This document shows positions 26,075-34,758 of a DNA stretch of 64,000 bases, piece by piece. Source of the stretch: Candidatus Lachnoclostridium pullistercoris (GTDB taxonomy: Bacteria; Bacillota; Clostridia; Lachnospirales; Lachnospiraceae); the NCBI GenBank assembly GCA_019119775.1, contig DWWL01000025.1, forward strand, positions 28,121 to 92,120. Reading direction: 5' to 3'. The translations under genes were made by a program, and so were the position numbers. The notes under the pieces are model-generated. The model made no database searches. It saw only the letters and a program-made list of their open reading frames with translations, and was not told the origin of the DNA. Positions within the stretch are counted from its first letter, which is position 1. Each line of letters opens with the position of its first letter.

Positions 26075-27244
26075 ATGTTTCATGTATCAGAGGAACTTAA
26101 AAATGAGATTATTGCCAACCGGAGAGCTCTCCATCAGCGGGCGGAGATCGCGTTTGACCTTCCGCAGACCAGAGCGTTTGTGACGGAGAAACTGAGAGAG
26201 TACGGGTATGAGCCCCAGGAGATGGGCGGAGGCATTACCTGCACAGTGGGAAAAGGCGGAAAGACCATTCTGATGCGGGCGGATATGGACGCCCTCCCCA
26301 TGAAGGAGGAGAGCGGCCTGGATTTTGCCTGCACCAGCGGAAACTGCCACTCCTGCGGCCATGACTGCCATACCGCCATGCTTTTGGGAGCTGCAAAAGC
26401 GTTGAAAGAGATGGAAGGCGAGTTAAAGGGAACGGTGAAATTTATGTTCCAGCCGGCAGAGGAAGTGCTGGGCGGCGCAGCCGCCATGGTGGAGGCCGGC
26501 ATCCTGGAAAATCCGAAGGTGGACGCGGCGTTCGGCCTTCATGTATCTGTGGGGCGGGAAGATTCCTACCCGGGCACAGTGCTGTGCACCCACGGAACTA
26601 TGAACAATTCCGGGGACGCCATTAAGATCACGGTGAGAGGAAAGGACGCTCACGGCTCCCAGCCTCAGCTGGGGATTGATTCCATCAGTATTGCGTCCCG
26701 GATCGTGATCGCTCTGGAGGAACTGACATCCAAGGAGATTCCCACCAACGAGGACAGCGTTGTGCTGGTGGGAAAGATCACAGGCGGAACCACCTGCAAT
26801 ACGGTGGCCGGAGTGACGGAGATGGAGATTTCTGTCCGCACCCAGGGGCATGAGGAGCGGGCTTATCTGAAGCGCCGGGTTAAGGAGATCGCGGAGGGGA
26901 TTGCCGCCACATTCCGGGCCACGGCGGAGGTGGAGTATCAGTACGGAATGCCGCCCCTTGTAAATGATGAAGCGATGATGAATGAGTTTTTGGGCTATAT
27001 GAGAGAATTTCTGCCTGAGGATCAGGTGAGGGAGGTGCCGAAAGAAGGCGGCTGTGAGGATTTCACAGTGGTGAGCGAGAAGGTTCCGGCTGTTTTCCTG
27101 ATGCTGGGAGCCGGGGACCGGGGAAGCGGTCATGTCCACGCCATGCACCATCCCGCCATGCAGGTGGATGAGAGCGCTCTGCCGGTGGGCACTGAAATCT
27201 ATGTAAACTGTGCCATGAGGTGGCTGGAAGAGCACGAAAAATAA
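26075..27244 (+). CDS. M20-family amidohydrolase/peptidase
   Basis: Zinc- or manganese-dependent hydrolase of 389 residues in the HipO/AbgA/IAA-amino-acid-hydrolase branch of M20, cleaving N-acyl or N-aroyl amino acids. Metal-site motifs are ADMDALPM (near residue 68), CGHDCHTAMLLGAA (near 92) with the branch-specific cysteine, QPAEE (near 128), and a C-terminal HAMHHP. The dimerisation domain lies between about 180 and 290. The start at 26075 has AAAGGAG nine bases upstream. It is paired with the membrane protein before it and followed by a shared terminator. Confidence 0.93.
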   Translation: MFHVSEELKNEIIANRRALHQRAEIAFDLPQTRAFVTEKLREYGYEPQEMGGGITCTVGKGGKTILMRADMDALPMKEESGLDFACTSGNCHSCGHDCHTAMLLGAAKALKEMEGELKGTVKFMFQPAEEVLGGAAAMVEAGILENPKVDAAFGLHVSVGREDSYPGTVLCTHGTMNNSGDAIKITVRGKDAHGSQPQLGIDSISIASRIVIALEELTSKEIPTNEDSVVLVGKITGGTTCNTVAGVTEMEISVRTQGHEERAYLKRRVKEIAEGIAATFRATAEVEYQYGMPPLVNDEAMMNEFLGYMREFLPEDQVREVPKEGGCEDFTVVSEKVPAVFLMLGAGDRGSGHVHAMHHPAMQVDESALPVGTEIYVNCAMRWLEEHEK

Positions 27245-27294
27245 AAAGACGGGCCAAAGACGGAGAAAAGTGCGGAAAACCGTATGAAAACTGA

Positions 27295-27338
27295 AAGAAG
27301 GCTGTGAAGAATGAAGGATCATTTTTCACAGCCTTCTT
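27295..27338. terminator. Bidirectional terminator, amidohydrolase/udk
   Basis: AAGAAGGCTGTGAA (27295-27308) pairs perfectly with TTCACAGCCTTCTT (27325-27338). TTTTAT follows on the plus side and a T-rich run on the minus side. Confidence 0.9.
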
Positions 27339-27350
27339 TTATAAGCGGTT

Positions 27351-27992
27351 TTACCCGAGAGAGCCGGCGGGAACCGTTTTTATGGAATCCAGAAATGCCT
27401 GGATCTTGCTGCTCACCAGATCGAACGCCACGTCGTTCATGCCGCTGTTGGTGATGATGTCGGCGTAGACTTTTGTGGGTTCCACGTGAATGTTGTGCAT
27501 GGGTTTTACTGTGGCCAGATACTGGTCGATGATATTTTCCAGGTCACGTCCGCGCTCTTTGGTGTCTCTGACGATCCGGCGGAGAATCCGCTCATCCGCG
27601 TCAGCGTCCACGTAGATTTTAATGTCCAGCATGTTGCGCAGCTGGCGGTCGCAGAGGACCAGGATGCCTTCCAGAAGGATGACCGGCTTGGGCTCGACCA
27701 CGATCGTTTCCTTTGCCCGGTTGTGAAGGCTGTAATTGTAGGTGGGGCATTCGATGGTGTGTCCCTCTTTCAGCTGTTTTAAGTGTTCGACCAGGAGTTC
27801 TGTCTCAAGTGCGTCCGGATGGTCGTAGTTCAGCTTTTTTCTCTCCTCGAAGGGCATGTCGTCGTGGGCCCTGTAGTAATTGTCGTGATAGAGAACAGCG
27901 ACCTGATCGCCGAACCGGTCTTTCAGACGGTTGGTAAATGTGGATTTTCCGGAGCCGGATCCCCCGGCAATGCCGATTATCATTGGTTTCAT
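27351..27992 (-). CDS. udk: Uridine kinase
   Basis: Pyrimidine salvage enzyme of 213 residues phosphorylating uridine and cytidine. The P-loop is GGSGSGKST (10-18); HDNYYRAHDDMPFEERKKLNYDHPDA near residue 42 is the family's nucleoside-binding signature, and YVDADADERILRRIVRD supplies the lid arginines. The start at 27992 is set by GGAGGAG six bases upstream and by the P-loop position; the open frame continues upstream but that part resembles nothing. Usual length is 210-215. Confidence 0.95.
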   Translation of the reverse strand: MKPMIIGIAGGSGSGKSTFTNRLKDRFGDQVAVLYHDNYYRAHDDMPFEERKKLNYDHPDALETELLVEHLKQLKEGHTIECPTYNYSLHNRAKETIVVEPKPVILLEGILVLCDRQLRNMLDIKIYVDADADERILRRIVRDTKERGRDLENIIDQYLATVKPMHNIHVEPTKVYADIITNSGMNDVAFDLVSSKIQAFLDSIKTVPAGSLG

Positions 27993-28063
27993 GTGTCTCC
28001 TCCGTTCCTGATTCAGCAGGAAACTGCCTCTCCCCGTTTCAGACGGCAGCCTGCGTGATAAAA

Positions 28064-28086
28064 GGCCGCCCATTTCCAGGGCGGCC
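28064..28086 (-). terminator. Terminator downstream of the LysR gene
   Basis: On the minus strand GGCCGCCC pairs with GGGCGGCC around seven bases and TTTTATC follows. It separates the LysR-type gene from udk. The remaining 140 bases before it hold no recognisable gene. Confidence 0.8.
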
Positions 28087-28229
28087 CTGTTAATCTCAGT
28101 ATACAACAAATCGGCGCGGCAGTACACCCCAATTTCAAAAAACGGCGGCAGGAGATTGAGACCGGCAGCGGGCGGCCGAAGACCGAAGCCGACAGCGGGA
28201 AAATGAGCCCGGCTGCACCGCGGACATAT

Positions 28230-29186
28230 TTATCCGGCAGAATGCTGCCCGTGGCGCAGATACCGTTTCCGGATGCCGCTCATGACGGTCTGGGAGGTGA
28301 GAATGCCGCCGGAAAACAGGCCGGCAGCCGGGTTGGGGCTGTTTAACAGGGTCATGGAGCAGTAGCTCTGGACCGGAAGAATCTTCTGGGGCAGAAGGGC
28401 CAGCCCGTCAGGCAGCTCACCTTCGATAAAAGCGGGGACAAAGGCGCAGCCCAGCCCGGCCTTGACCATGAGAAAAAGAGCATTTAAGCTGTTCACCGGA
28501 GTGATGGCCCCAGGCTTCAGCCCGGCGCTTGTCAGCTGGGCGGTGCCGGCTTCCTCTGACATGGGTCCGGCCGGTTCCGCCAACAGGATGACCGTCTCCC
28601 CGTCCAGGTCCTTTTTCTGCACACCCCGTTTCTGCGCAGCCAGAAAGCGGGTCTGCGCCGTTTCCGCGGAGACGAGAAGTCCGGGAGCGGAGGAGAACAT
28701 GCGGCGCACATCGATCTCCGTCTGCCCTTCCGGAAGACAGGTGTCGGGATGGGGGAAAATGACGTCCACTGTCCCATCTTCCAAACGCCGGATGAGATCA
28801 GAGTAGGCGTACTGGCTGACGGAGAGGCGGATGTCGGGAAAAAGGCTGTGAAATTCCCGGAAAAGCTGGGATACGAAGCCCATTTCATACTGTCCGATCC
28901 CCAGATGGAGAGAAGAGGCCCGGCCGCTGTAGGCGGTGCGGGCTTTCTCCAGCGCTCTCCGGTAGTGTTCCAGCATGGGGACGATCTCGCTGTAAAAAGC
29001 TTTTCCGGCCGGGGTCAGCTCCACTGCCCGGTTGGTGCGGTAAAAGAGCTTGCAGCCCACCTCATTTTCCAGGGCGGCAATGTGCCTGCTGATGGCGGTC
29101 TGCGCCACGTGACAGTCCTCGGCGGCCCTGGTAAAATTCAGGTGCTCAGCCACAGCCGAAAAATATTCCAGACGTTCCAGATTCAA
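28230..29186 (-). CDS. LysR-family transcriptional regulator
   Basis: Regulator of 318 residues. The N-terminal winged helix-turn-helix is canonical (LEYFSAVAEHLNFTRAAEDCHVAQTAISRHIAALENEVG, residues 5-43), followed by a linker helix and a periplasmic-binding-like effector domain (about 90-300). The CbpB/BudR-like branch controls aromatic or small acid pathways, but the target is not evident. It is divergent from the membrane protein gene at 29376, a common place for a LysR target. Some proline/alanine-rich insertion occurs in the effector domain (residues about 165-210). Confidence 0.92.
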   Translation of the reverse strand: MNLERLEYFSAVAEHLNFTRAAEDCHVAQTAISRHIAALENEVGCKLFYRTNRAVELTPAGKAFYSEIVPMLEHYRRALEKARTAYSGRASSLHLGIGQYEMGFVSQLFREFHSLFPDIRLSVSQYAYSDLIRRLEDGTVDVIFPHPDTCLPEGQTEIDVRRMFSSAPGLLVSAETAQTRFLAAQKRGVQKKDLDGETVILLAEPAGPMSEEAGTAQLTSAGLKPGAITPVNSLNALFLMVKAGLGCAFVPAFIEGELPDGLALLPQKILPVQSYCSMTLLNSPNPAAGLFSGGILTSQTVMSGIRKRYLRHGQHSAG

Positions 29187-29375
29187 AACAGTTTCCTCCT
29201 GTGTCTATACGTTCCATAATACAGTTTTTTATTGTAACGCAGCGGGAAACATTTGTCTACCCGGCAAAACGGGAGAACGGGGCGGGAGAAAAGGGGAAAA
29301 ACGTGGCGCGCGGCCGTCCTCTGTGATAAAATGAAACTGTTTTATCAGAATATAACAGAAAGGCGGCAGTGCAGT

Positions 29376-30242
29376 GTGAAAAACGGAAGGGAAAATGGTC
29401 TGCGCCGGAAGATGAGGAATATGAGCAGAGCTCTGAAAATGGAGCTGAGGGAGCACCGCAGTTCTTTTTTTGTATACATGACTCTCCGGCTGGCGGTGGC
29501 GGCAGTGGCCGTTCTGCAGTTTTTAAATGGAAATTATGAAAATGTGTTCCTGTGCATTCTGTCCCTGATGCTTCTGGTGATCCCGAGCGCCATGCAGCTG
29601 ACTTTCCGTGTGGAACTTCCGCCGGCTCTGGAGATATTTATCCTCCTGTTCATTTTTGCGGCGGAGATATTGGGAGAGATCGGAGAATTTTATCTGCGTT
29701 TTCCCTTTTGGGACACGGCGCTCCACACCATAAACGGCTTTCTCTGCGCGGCTATCGGCTTTTCGCTGGTGACGCTGCTGAACGACAATGAGAAGGTGGT
29801 ATTCCGCCTGTCTCCGGTGTTCATGGCGGTTGTGGCCGTCAGTTTTTCCATGACCATCGGCGTAGTCTGGGAATTTTTTGAATTTGGGATGGACCATATA
29901 GCGGGTCTGGACATGCAGAAGGATACGGTGGTCCAGGAGATCCGCTCGGTGATGCTGGATCCGGAAGGCAGAAATATTCCGTATGTGATTGGACCGATCC
30001 GCGAGGTGGTGGTGAACGGGCAGGAACTGGGCGTGGGAGGCTACTTAGATATCGGGCTGATCGACACCATGAAGGATCTGCTGGTGACTTTTGCCGGCAG
30101 CCTGGTCTTTTCGGTGTTTGGCTATTTCTATGTGAAAAGCAGGGGAAAAGGACGGCTGGTGTCCCGCTTTATCCCCAGAAGAAAGGCGAGGGACCGGGAA
30201 TTTTTGAGGATCGTGGAGGAAGAAGAGCGAAAAAAGGAATGA
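29376..30242 (+). CDS. Six-helix membrane protein, DUF2238-like
   Basis: Integral membrane protein of 288 residues with about six transmembrane segments. Residues in the segment WDTALHTINGFLCAAIGF and later VVWEFFEFGMDH plus LIDTMKDLLVTFAGS place polar Asp, His and Glu inside or next to the membrane, a pattern I associate with DUF2238/YjdF-like proteins. A GTG start at 29376 has AGGCGG nine bases upstream; an ATG at 29412 is an alternative. It is divergent from a LysR-type gene that may control it. Function unknown. The C-terminus is basic and cytoplasmic. Confidence 0.7.
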   Translation: MKNGRENGLRRKMRNMSRALKMELREHRSSFFVYMTLRLAVAAVAVLQFLNGNYENVFLCILSLMLLVIPSAMQLTFRVELPPALEIFILLFIFAAEILGEIGEFYLRFPFWDTALHTINGFLCAAIGFSLVTLLNDNEKVVFRLSPVFMAVVAVSFSMTIGVVWEFFEFGMDHIAGLDMQKDTVVQEIRSVMLDPEGRNIPYVIGPIREVVVNGQELGVGGYLDIGLIDTMKDLLVTFAGSLVFSVFGYFYVKSRGKGRLVSRFIPRRKARDREFLRIVEEEERKKE

Positions 30243-30351
30243 CGTAGAATTTTTACATGTTGATTCGACTATTCTAGTTGTTTAAATAGTCTGAAAAAAT
30301 ATATACAATAAGATAATTATCAAAATATATAAAAATAAATTTAAAAAAGTG

Positions 30352-30380
30352 TTGACAAAATAAGATCCGGGTACTATAAT
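30352..30380 (+). promoter_or_regulatory. Full-consensus promoter of the large RNA candidate
   Basis: TTGACA (30352-30357), exactly 17 bases, TATAAT (30375-30380): both hexamers are perfect. About 60 bases upstream are almost pure A/T, like an UP element of rRNA-class promoters. Confidence 0.92.
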
Positions 30381-30386
30381 AAAGAC

Positions 30387-30946
30387 AACAGAAGAGATAG
30401 AAGAGAAAAATCTCTAAAGAGCTTATCTGCAGGAAGTTTTTTCAAAGGGGCGTATCCCGAAGAAGACTTTCTGAGAATACCATCACAGAGACAGCGATAT
30501 CTCAGATGAGGTATTTCAAAGAACAGTATCCTGAAGCGGAACATCTCAAAAAATTCAGGCAGGAGACGAGAAATCCACCGGAAATTGACAGAGAGCATCC
30601 AGAATAGGAACCTTTGAATAGGCTTGCGGCGAGAGATCCTCTCGGAAATGAATATCTCAGAAAAGGAGGTACAGTCCAAAGTACACAGGTGCTAATCCCC
30701 AGGAAGATTAAATGATCGTTTTGAGAGTCGATTTTTTTAAAAGTCACAGGACATGTTAAGAGAGTAGATGAAATTCGTTAAGAATAGAAAACGATCGGAA
30801 ATCAAAAAATAGATTACTGATAACGGGGGATTTTATCAGAGCGAATGAAAGTTTCGCAATACAGGAAAAAGAGGTATAATCCAATGGATACAATGATTTA
30901 GGAATGGGTACTGATTAGCAGAATCGGTATCCATTCCTATTTTATT
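30387..30946 (+). ncRNA. Candidate large structured noncoding RNA (~560 nt)
   Basis: Between a perfect promoter and a strong terminator lie about 560 bases with no plausible reading frame on the plus strand. Helices that can be seen: AGAGA/TCTCT with AAAA loop (30402-30415); AATACC-ATC..GAGA paired to TCTC..GAT-GA-GGTATT (30476-30515); CCTGAA/TTCAGG (30530-30559); CGAGAG/CTCTCG with a three-base loop (30630-30644); a long-range GATCGTTTT/AAAACGATC (30714-30722 with 30788-30796); CTGATAA/TTATCAG (30817-30839); GCGAA/TTCGC (30841-30857). Size and lone-transcript layout resemble the ROOL or OLE classes of large bacterial RNAs, but I cannot assign a family by eye. Confidence 0.72.
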
Positions 30947-30950
30947 GATC
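30900..30950 (+). terminator. Terminator of the large RNA candidate
   Basis: AGGAATGGGTACTGATT pairs with AATCGGTATCCATTCCT (two G-U pairs, about 17 pairs) around AGCAG; ATTTTATTGATCTTTTTT follows. Confidence 0.9.
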
Positions 30951-30959
30951 TTTTTTCCA

Positions 30960-31110
30960 TTCTTGATTCCCGTAGTTCTCTCGGAGATAAGCCGGACGGA
31001 CATGACTGTGCGTCCATCCGTCGGCTGCCGCGAAAGTCCGATTCTTGCAGTTTGCTCAAGGGGAATTTTCAAGGGGGAATTTGAGAAAAGTGAAATTTTT
31101 TGCCCATCAT
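30960..31110. other. Spacer between the RNA candidate and the asparaginase gene
   Basis: 150 bases without a gene. A bulged stem CCGGACGGAC / GTCCATCCGTCGG is centred near 31007, suggesting another structured transcript or a processing remnant. Nothing else is recognised. Confidence 0.35.
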
Positions 31111-31150
31111 AAAGCGGCCGGTTGAATTTCCGGCCGCTTTATTATAATAT
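31111..31150 (+). promoter_or_regulatory. Overlapping terminator and promoter before the asparaginase gene
   Basis: AAAGCGGCCGG (31111-31121) and CCGGCCGCTTT (31130-31140) form a perfect 11-pair stem followed by ATTATAAT. The loop contains TTGAAT (31122-31127), which with TAATAT (31145-31150) and a 17-base spacer makes a promoter for the asparaginase gene. Confidence 0.6.
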
Positions 31151-31210
31151 TAGATGCGGACTGCGGCGCGAAGCCGGATTTTTCATTACAGATTTGAGAA
31201 AGAGATGGAT

Positions 31211-32218
31211 ATGAAAAAAATTCTGATTATCAATACAGGAGGAACTTTTTCCTCTGTAAAAAGTGAGGGCGGCCTGGCTCCCGGCTTGGGGGAGCACGAT
31301 ATTCTGGAAGAATTAAAAGTGGTGGCGAAAGACTGCCAGCTGGAATATGAAGATTTCTGCTCCTTAGACAGCGCAAATATTCTGCCGGGCCATTGGGCGG
31401 GGTTAGCCGGGCGGATCGAGGAGGCGTGCCGGGAGTATTCCGGCATTGTGGTGATCCACGGGACGGATACCATGGCCTACACAGCGTCCATGCTGTCGTT
31501 TATGCTGTGGGGCGTGCCGGTTCCGGTAGTGATCACGGGAAGCCAGCTTTCGATCTCCCATCCGGTGGCGGATGCCATGGAAAACTGCCGTGCGGCGATT
31601 CATATGGCCAACAGCCGCTGCCCCGGCGTGTTTGTGGCGTTTAACCGGAAGATCATGCTGGGAGTGCGGGCGTCAAAAGTGAGGACCATGAGCTTTGACG
31701 CGTTTGACAGCATCAATTATCCGGATGTGGCGGAGATCAATGCGTTCGGCATGAGGATCCGAAAGGAGCTGATCCCGAGGCGGGCAGCGGTGCGCTTTCG
31801 CAGCGACACCAGCTTCTCAGACAAAGTGATGGTGGTAAAACCGGTGCCCGGGACGCCGCCGGAGATATTTGACCTGCTGGCGGATATGGGATGCCGGGGG
31901 ATTGTGGTGGAGGCGTTTGGGCTGGGCGGTCTGCCGTTTGGCGAGAATGACCTCTGCGGCGCGGTGGCGCGGACGGTGAAAAAAGGCGTGGCGGTGGCGA
32001 TCGGGAGCCAGTGCCGGTACGACGGCAGCAGCCTGGCTGTGTATGAGACGGGAAAACGGGCGCTGGCGGCCGGAGCCATGGAAATGTATGATATGACGAC
32101 AGAGGCGGCGGTGACAAAGCTCATGTGGCTTTTGGGGAAGGATCTGACCATGGACGAGCTGCGGGAGAAATTCGGCGAGAACCTGGTAAATGAGGTGAGC
32201 CCGCCCTGTGAATGCTGA
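31211..32218 (+). CDS. L-asparaginase
   Basis: Hydrolyses L-asparagine to aspartate and ammonia; 335 residues, cytoplasmic type I (no signal peptide). The first catalytic motif is NTGGTFSS (8-15, nucleophile T12); the second is HGTDTMAYTA (near residue 82-91), supplying the Thr-Asp pair and followed by the usual Lys-equivalent region. The start at 31211 leaves the typical KKILIINTGGT N-terminus; ATG at 31205 is an alternative. The ribosome site is weak. asnS lies elsewhere in the window but is not linked. Confidence 0.9.
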   Translation: MKKILIINTGGTFSSVKSEGGLAPGLGEHDILEELKVVAKDCQLEYEDFCSLDSANILPGHWAGLAGRIEEACREYSGIVVIHGTDTMAYTASMLSFMLWGVPVPVVITGSQLSISHPVADAMENCRAAIHMANSRCPGVFVAFNRKIMLGVRASKVRTMSFDAFDSINYPDVAEINAFGMRIRKELIPRRAAVRFRSDTSFSDKVMVVKPVPGTPPEIFDLLADMGCRGIVVEAFGLGGLPFGENDLCGAVARTVKKGVAVAIGSQCRYDGSSLAVYETGKRALAAGAMEMYDMTTEAAVTKLMWLLGKDLTMDELREKFGENLVNEVSPPCEC

Positions 32219-32233
32219 AAACGGGAGTCTTAG

Positions 32234-33085
32234 ATGGAAAACAGAGAAGAAATGAAAAGGAAAAGCGGCGCGGGGGAGATGCCGGGTGAGAGCGCGGGGA
32301 GCTCGGCGGACGCAGGATACCAGCAGCGGGTGCTGGAATTTGCCATGCGGGCGGGGCGCCTGCTTTTGGAAAACGGAGCGGAGATCTTCCGGGTGGAGGA
32401 GACGATCCAGCGGATCTGCCGCCATTACGGCGTCCGCTCCGCCAGCACGTTTGTCCTGAGCAACGGAATCTTTATCATGGCGGGCAGCGAGGATGAGCCG
32501 TACTATTCTGCGGTGCGCCACCTGCCGTCATGGGTGAACCGGCTGGACAAGGTGACGGCGGTGAACCAGCTGTCCAGGGAGATTGAGGAAAAACACTATC
32601 CGCTGGAGACGGCGAAAAAACGTCTGGAGGAGATCGAGGGGATGCCGGAACGGCCGAAGGCGGTCCGGATCTTGGTGGCGGGAATGGCCTGCGCCTGCTT
32701 CTGCTTTATTTTCGGCGGCTCGCCGGGAGACATGCTGTCGGACTTTTTTACGGGCCTTCTGGTGTACGCCTTCATTTTAACGGTGTGCGGGGGCTTATCC
32801 AAGATCACGGCAAACGTTCTGAGCGGAGCGCTGATTGCAATCTGCTGCCTGATCTTTTACCACAGCGGGATCGGCGAAAACCTCAGGCCCCTGATCATGG
32901 GAACGATCCTTCTGCTGGTGCCTGGACTTCCTTTTACCAACGGGATCCGGGATCTGGCGGACGGCGACTACATTTCCGGCGCGGTGCGGCTTCTGGACGC
33001 GGTGCTGGTGTTCATGAGCGTGGGAGCCGGCGCCGGCGCGGTATTCCTGGCTTATCATCATCTGTTTGGAGGTGTTCTGCTATGA
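32234..33085 (+). CDS. Threonine/serine exporter, ThrE N-terminal component
   Basis: Membrane protein of 283 residues with the DUF1212 domain of ThrE-type exporters. A soluble start (residues 30-130) contains RAGRLLLENGAEIFRVEETIQRICRHYG and the conserved ASTFVLSNGIFI stretch; five transmembrane segments follow from residue about 143. The first 28 residues are low complexity. It precedes the gene for the second half of the exporter, overlapping by four bases, so the exporter is split over two polypeptides as in many Bacillota. Confidence 0.9.
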   Translation: MENREEMKRKSGAGEMPGESAGSSADAGYQQRVLEFAMRAGRLLLENGAEIFRVEETIQRICRHYGVRSASTFVLSNGIFIMAGSEDEPYYSAVRHLPSWVNRLDKVTAVNQLSREIEEKHYPLETAKKRLEEIEGMPERPKAVRILVAGMACACFCFIFGGSPGDMLSDFFTGLLVYAFILTVCGGLSKITANVLSGALIAICCLIFYHSGIGENLRPLIMGTILLLVPGLPFTNGIRDLADGDYISGAVRLLDAVLVFMSVGAGAGAVFLAYHHLFGGVLL

Positions 33086-33516
33086 TCGGACAGCTGGCCG
33101 CAGCATTTTTGGGAACGGTCGCATTTGGATACCTGTTTGGAATTCCACGAAAGTATTTTGCATACAGCGGTCTGTGCGGGAGTGTGGCCTGGGGCGTCTA
33201 CGTGCTCTCCATCTGGGGATCGGACGTGATCGCGTCCTTTGCGGCGACGGTGGTGGTGACGCTTCTCTCCCGGTATTTCGCAGTGAAAAAAAGGTGCCCG
33301 GTGACGGTGTTCCTGATCGCCGGAATGATCCCCCTGGTGCCGGGAATCGGGCTGTACTGGACCTTTTACTACTTGGTGACGAATCAGCTGGAACAGATGT
33401 CGGCCACGGGGCTGGTGGCGGTAAAATCGGCCTGCGCCATCGTTCTGGGGATCGTGTTCGTGTTTGAGATCCCCCAGAAATTTTTCCGCGTGATCGCCCA
33501 TGGAAAAACAGAATAG
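33082..33516 (+). CDS. Threonine/serine exporter, ThrE C-terminal component
   Basis: Five-helix membrane protein of 144 residues with the DUF3815 domain. The conserved core VFLIAGMIPLVPGIGLYWTFY (residues about 76-96) is the family signature. The ATG overlaps the stop of the N-terminal component (ATGA) and GGAGGT lies eight bases upstream. Together the two products make one ThrE-like amino-acid exporter. A terminator follows after about 80 bases. Confidence 0.92.
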   Translation: MIGQLAAAFLGTVAFGYLFGIPRKYFAYSGLCGSVAWGVYVLSIWGSDVIASFAATVVVTLLSRYFAVKKRCPVTVFLIAGMIPLVPGIGLYWTFYYLVTNQLEQMSATGLVAVKSACAIVLGIVFVFEIPQKFFRVIAHGKTE

Positions 33517-33598
33517 ACGGCGCAGGAGGATCAGACCGGGCCTGGTATAAAAACGGAGCCTTCGGAGGAGACTGATCTGTGACGCCTGTTTTTTGAGG

Positions 33599-33622
33599 AA
33601 AGCCTGGCTGACGCCGGGCTTT
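33599..33622 (+). terminator. Terminator of the ThrE operon
   Basis: AAAGCC(T)GGC pairs with GCC(G)GGCTTT around TGAC; CTGCTTTC follows. Confidence 0.7.
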
Positions 33623-33694
33623 CTGCTTTCTGCTGTCTGGTCGGAAGAATGGGCCGTATCGGAAAAAATAAGAAATATGTAAAGGCTGACTGTC

Positions 33695-33759
33695 TTGCGC
33701 TTGCTCTGTTTTTCAGTTAAAATAATAAAAAACTGCCCAGGGAGCCTGCTCTTTGGGCA
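33695..33759 (+). promoter_or_regulatory. Promoter and leader hairpin of the nucleotidyltransferase gene
   Basis: TTGCGC (33695-33700), 17-base spacer, TAAAAT (33718-33723). Just after the expected start a hairpin TGCCCA/TGGGCA (33734-33759, with an inner GAGC/GCTC) forms. Read on the minus strand this hairpin is followed by TTTTTTATTATTTT and would act as a terminator there. Confidence 0.55.
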
Positions 33760-33796
33760 AAAACGGAGAAAACTACGTAAAAAGCGGGAGGTAAAA

Positions 33797-34720
33797 ATGA
33801 TGAAAGAGACAGCACTGGTGATCATGGCGGCGGGGATCGGAAGCCGCTTCGGAGGAGGAATCAAGCAGCTGGAGCCGGTGGGCCCGGGCGGCGAGATTAT
33901 TATGGACTATTCCATCTATGACGCGATGAAAGCCGGTTTTGACAAGGTTGTATTTATTATCCGAAAGGATCTGGAGAAGGATTTCCGGGAAGTGATCGGA
34001 AACCGCATTGAGAAAGTGGCGAAGGTGGAGTACGCGTTCCAGGAGCTTGAGGATCTGCCGGAGGGATTTTCTGTGCCGGAAGGGAGAAAGAAGCCCTGGG
34101 GAACGGGACAGGCGGTGCTGAGCGCGAAAGGGCTGATCGACGGGCCGTTTCTGGTGATCAACGCCGACGATTACTACGGGAAAGAGGGATTTCAGAAGAT
34201 CCACGACTATATGGTGAATGAGATGAGTGAGGACGGCGTCTATGACATGTGCATGGGCGGCTTTATCCTGCGCAATACCTTAAGCGACAACGGGACCGTG
34301 ACCAGGGGCGTGTGCCAGTTAAATGATGACGGCACGTTAAAGGACGTGACGGAGACATATGAGATCCGCATGAGAGAGGACGGAACGCTGCAGGCCCAGG
34401 ACGAGCAGGGAAATCCGGTGCAGGTGCAGGCGGACCAGCACGTTTCCATGAATATGTGGGGACTTCCCGCATCGTTTATGGATGAGCTGGAGAAGGGCTT
34501 TCCGGAGTTCCTGGCCGGCTTAAAGGACGGAGATGTGAAGTCAGAGTATCTGCTGCCGAAGATCATTGACAAGCTGGTAAAGGAAGGCCGGGCGAAGGTG
34601 GCGGTGCTGGAGACGAAGGATAAATGGTTCGGCGTCACCTACAAGGAAGACAAGGAGACTGTGGTGGCGGCCATCCGGAAGCTGATCGCGGACGGAGTGT
34701 ATCCGGAGAGATTATATTGA
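33797..34720 (+). CDS. Sugar-phosphate nucleotidyltransferase
   Basis: Protein of 307 residues with the NTP-transferase fold that activates a sugar-1-phosphate. The nucleotide loop is MAAGIGSRFGGGIKQL (near residues 10-25) and the metal site is VINADDYYG (near 120). Between are PWGTGQAV, typical of proteins related to GlmU/RfbA-type enzymes. No acyltransferase repeats are present. Substrate specificity cannot be given. Two ATGs (33797, 33800) are compatible with the GGGAGGT site. It precedes a large secreted protein gene on the same strand. Confidence 0.85.
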   Translation: MMKETALVIMAAGIGSRFGGGIKQLEPVGPGGEIIMDYSIYDAMKAGFDKVVFIIRKDLEKDFREVIGNRIEKVAKVEYAFQELEDLPEGFSVPEGRKKPWGTGQAVLSAKGLIDGPFLVINADDYYGKEGFQKIHDYMVNEMSEDGVYDMCMGGFILRNTLSDNGTVTRGVCQLNDDGTLKDVTETYEIRMREDGTLQAQDEQGNPVQVQADQHVSMNMWGLPASFMDELEKGFPEFLAGLKDGDVKSEYLLPKIIDKLVKEGRAKVAVLETKDKWFGVTYKEDKETVVAAIRKLIADGVYPERLY

Positions 34721-34758
34721 TGATGTGCTGATGCAGTGAGGAAGAGAACGGAGAATCT

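Noticed and set aside
33734..33759. Terminator for the plus strand before the nucleotidyltransferase gene
   Set aside because: The T tract is on the minus side only, so on the plus strand it is more likely a leader hairpin.
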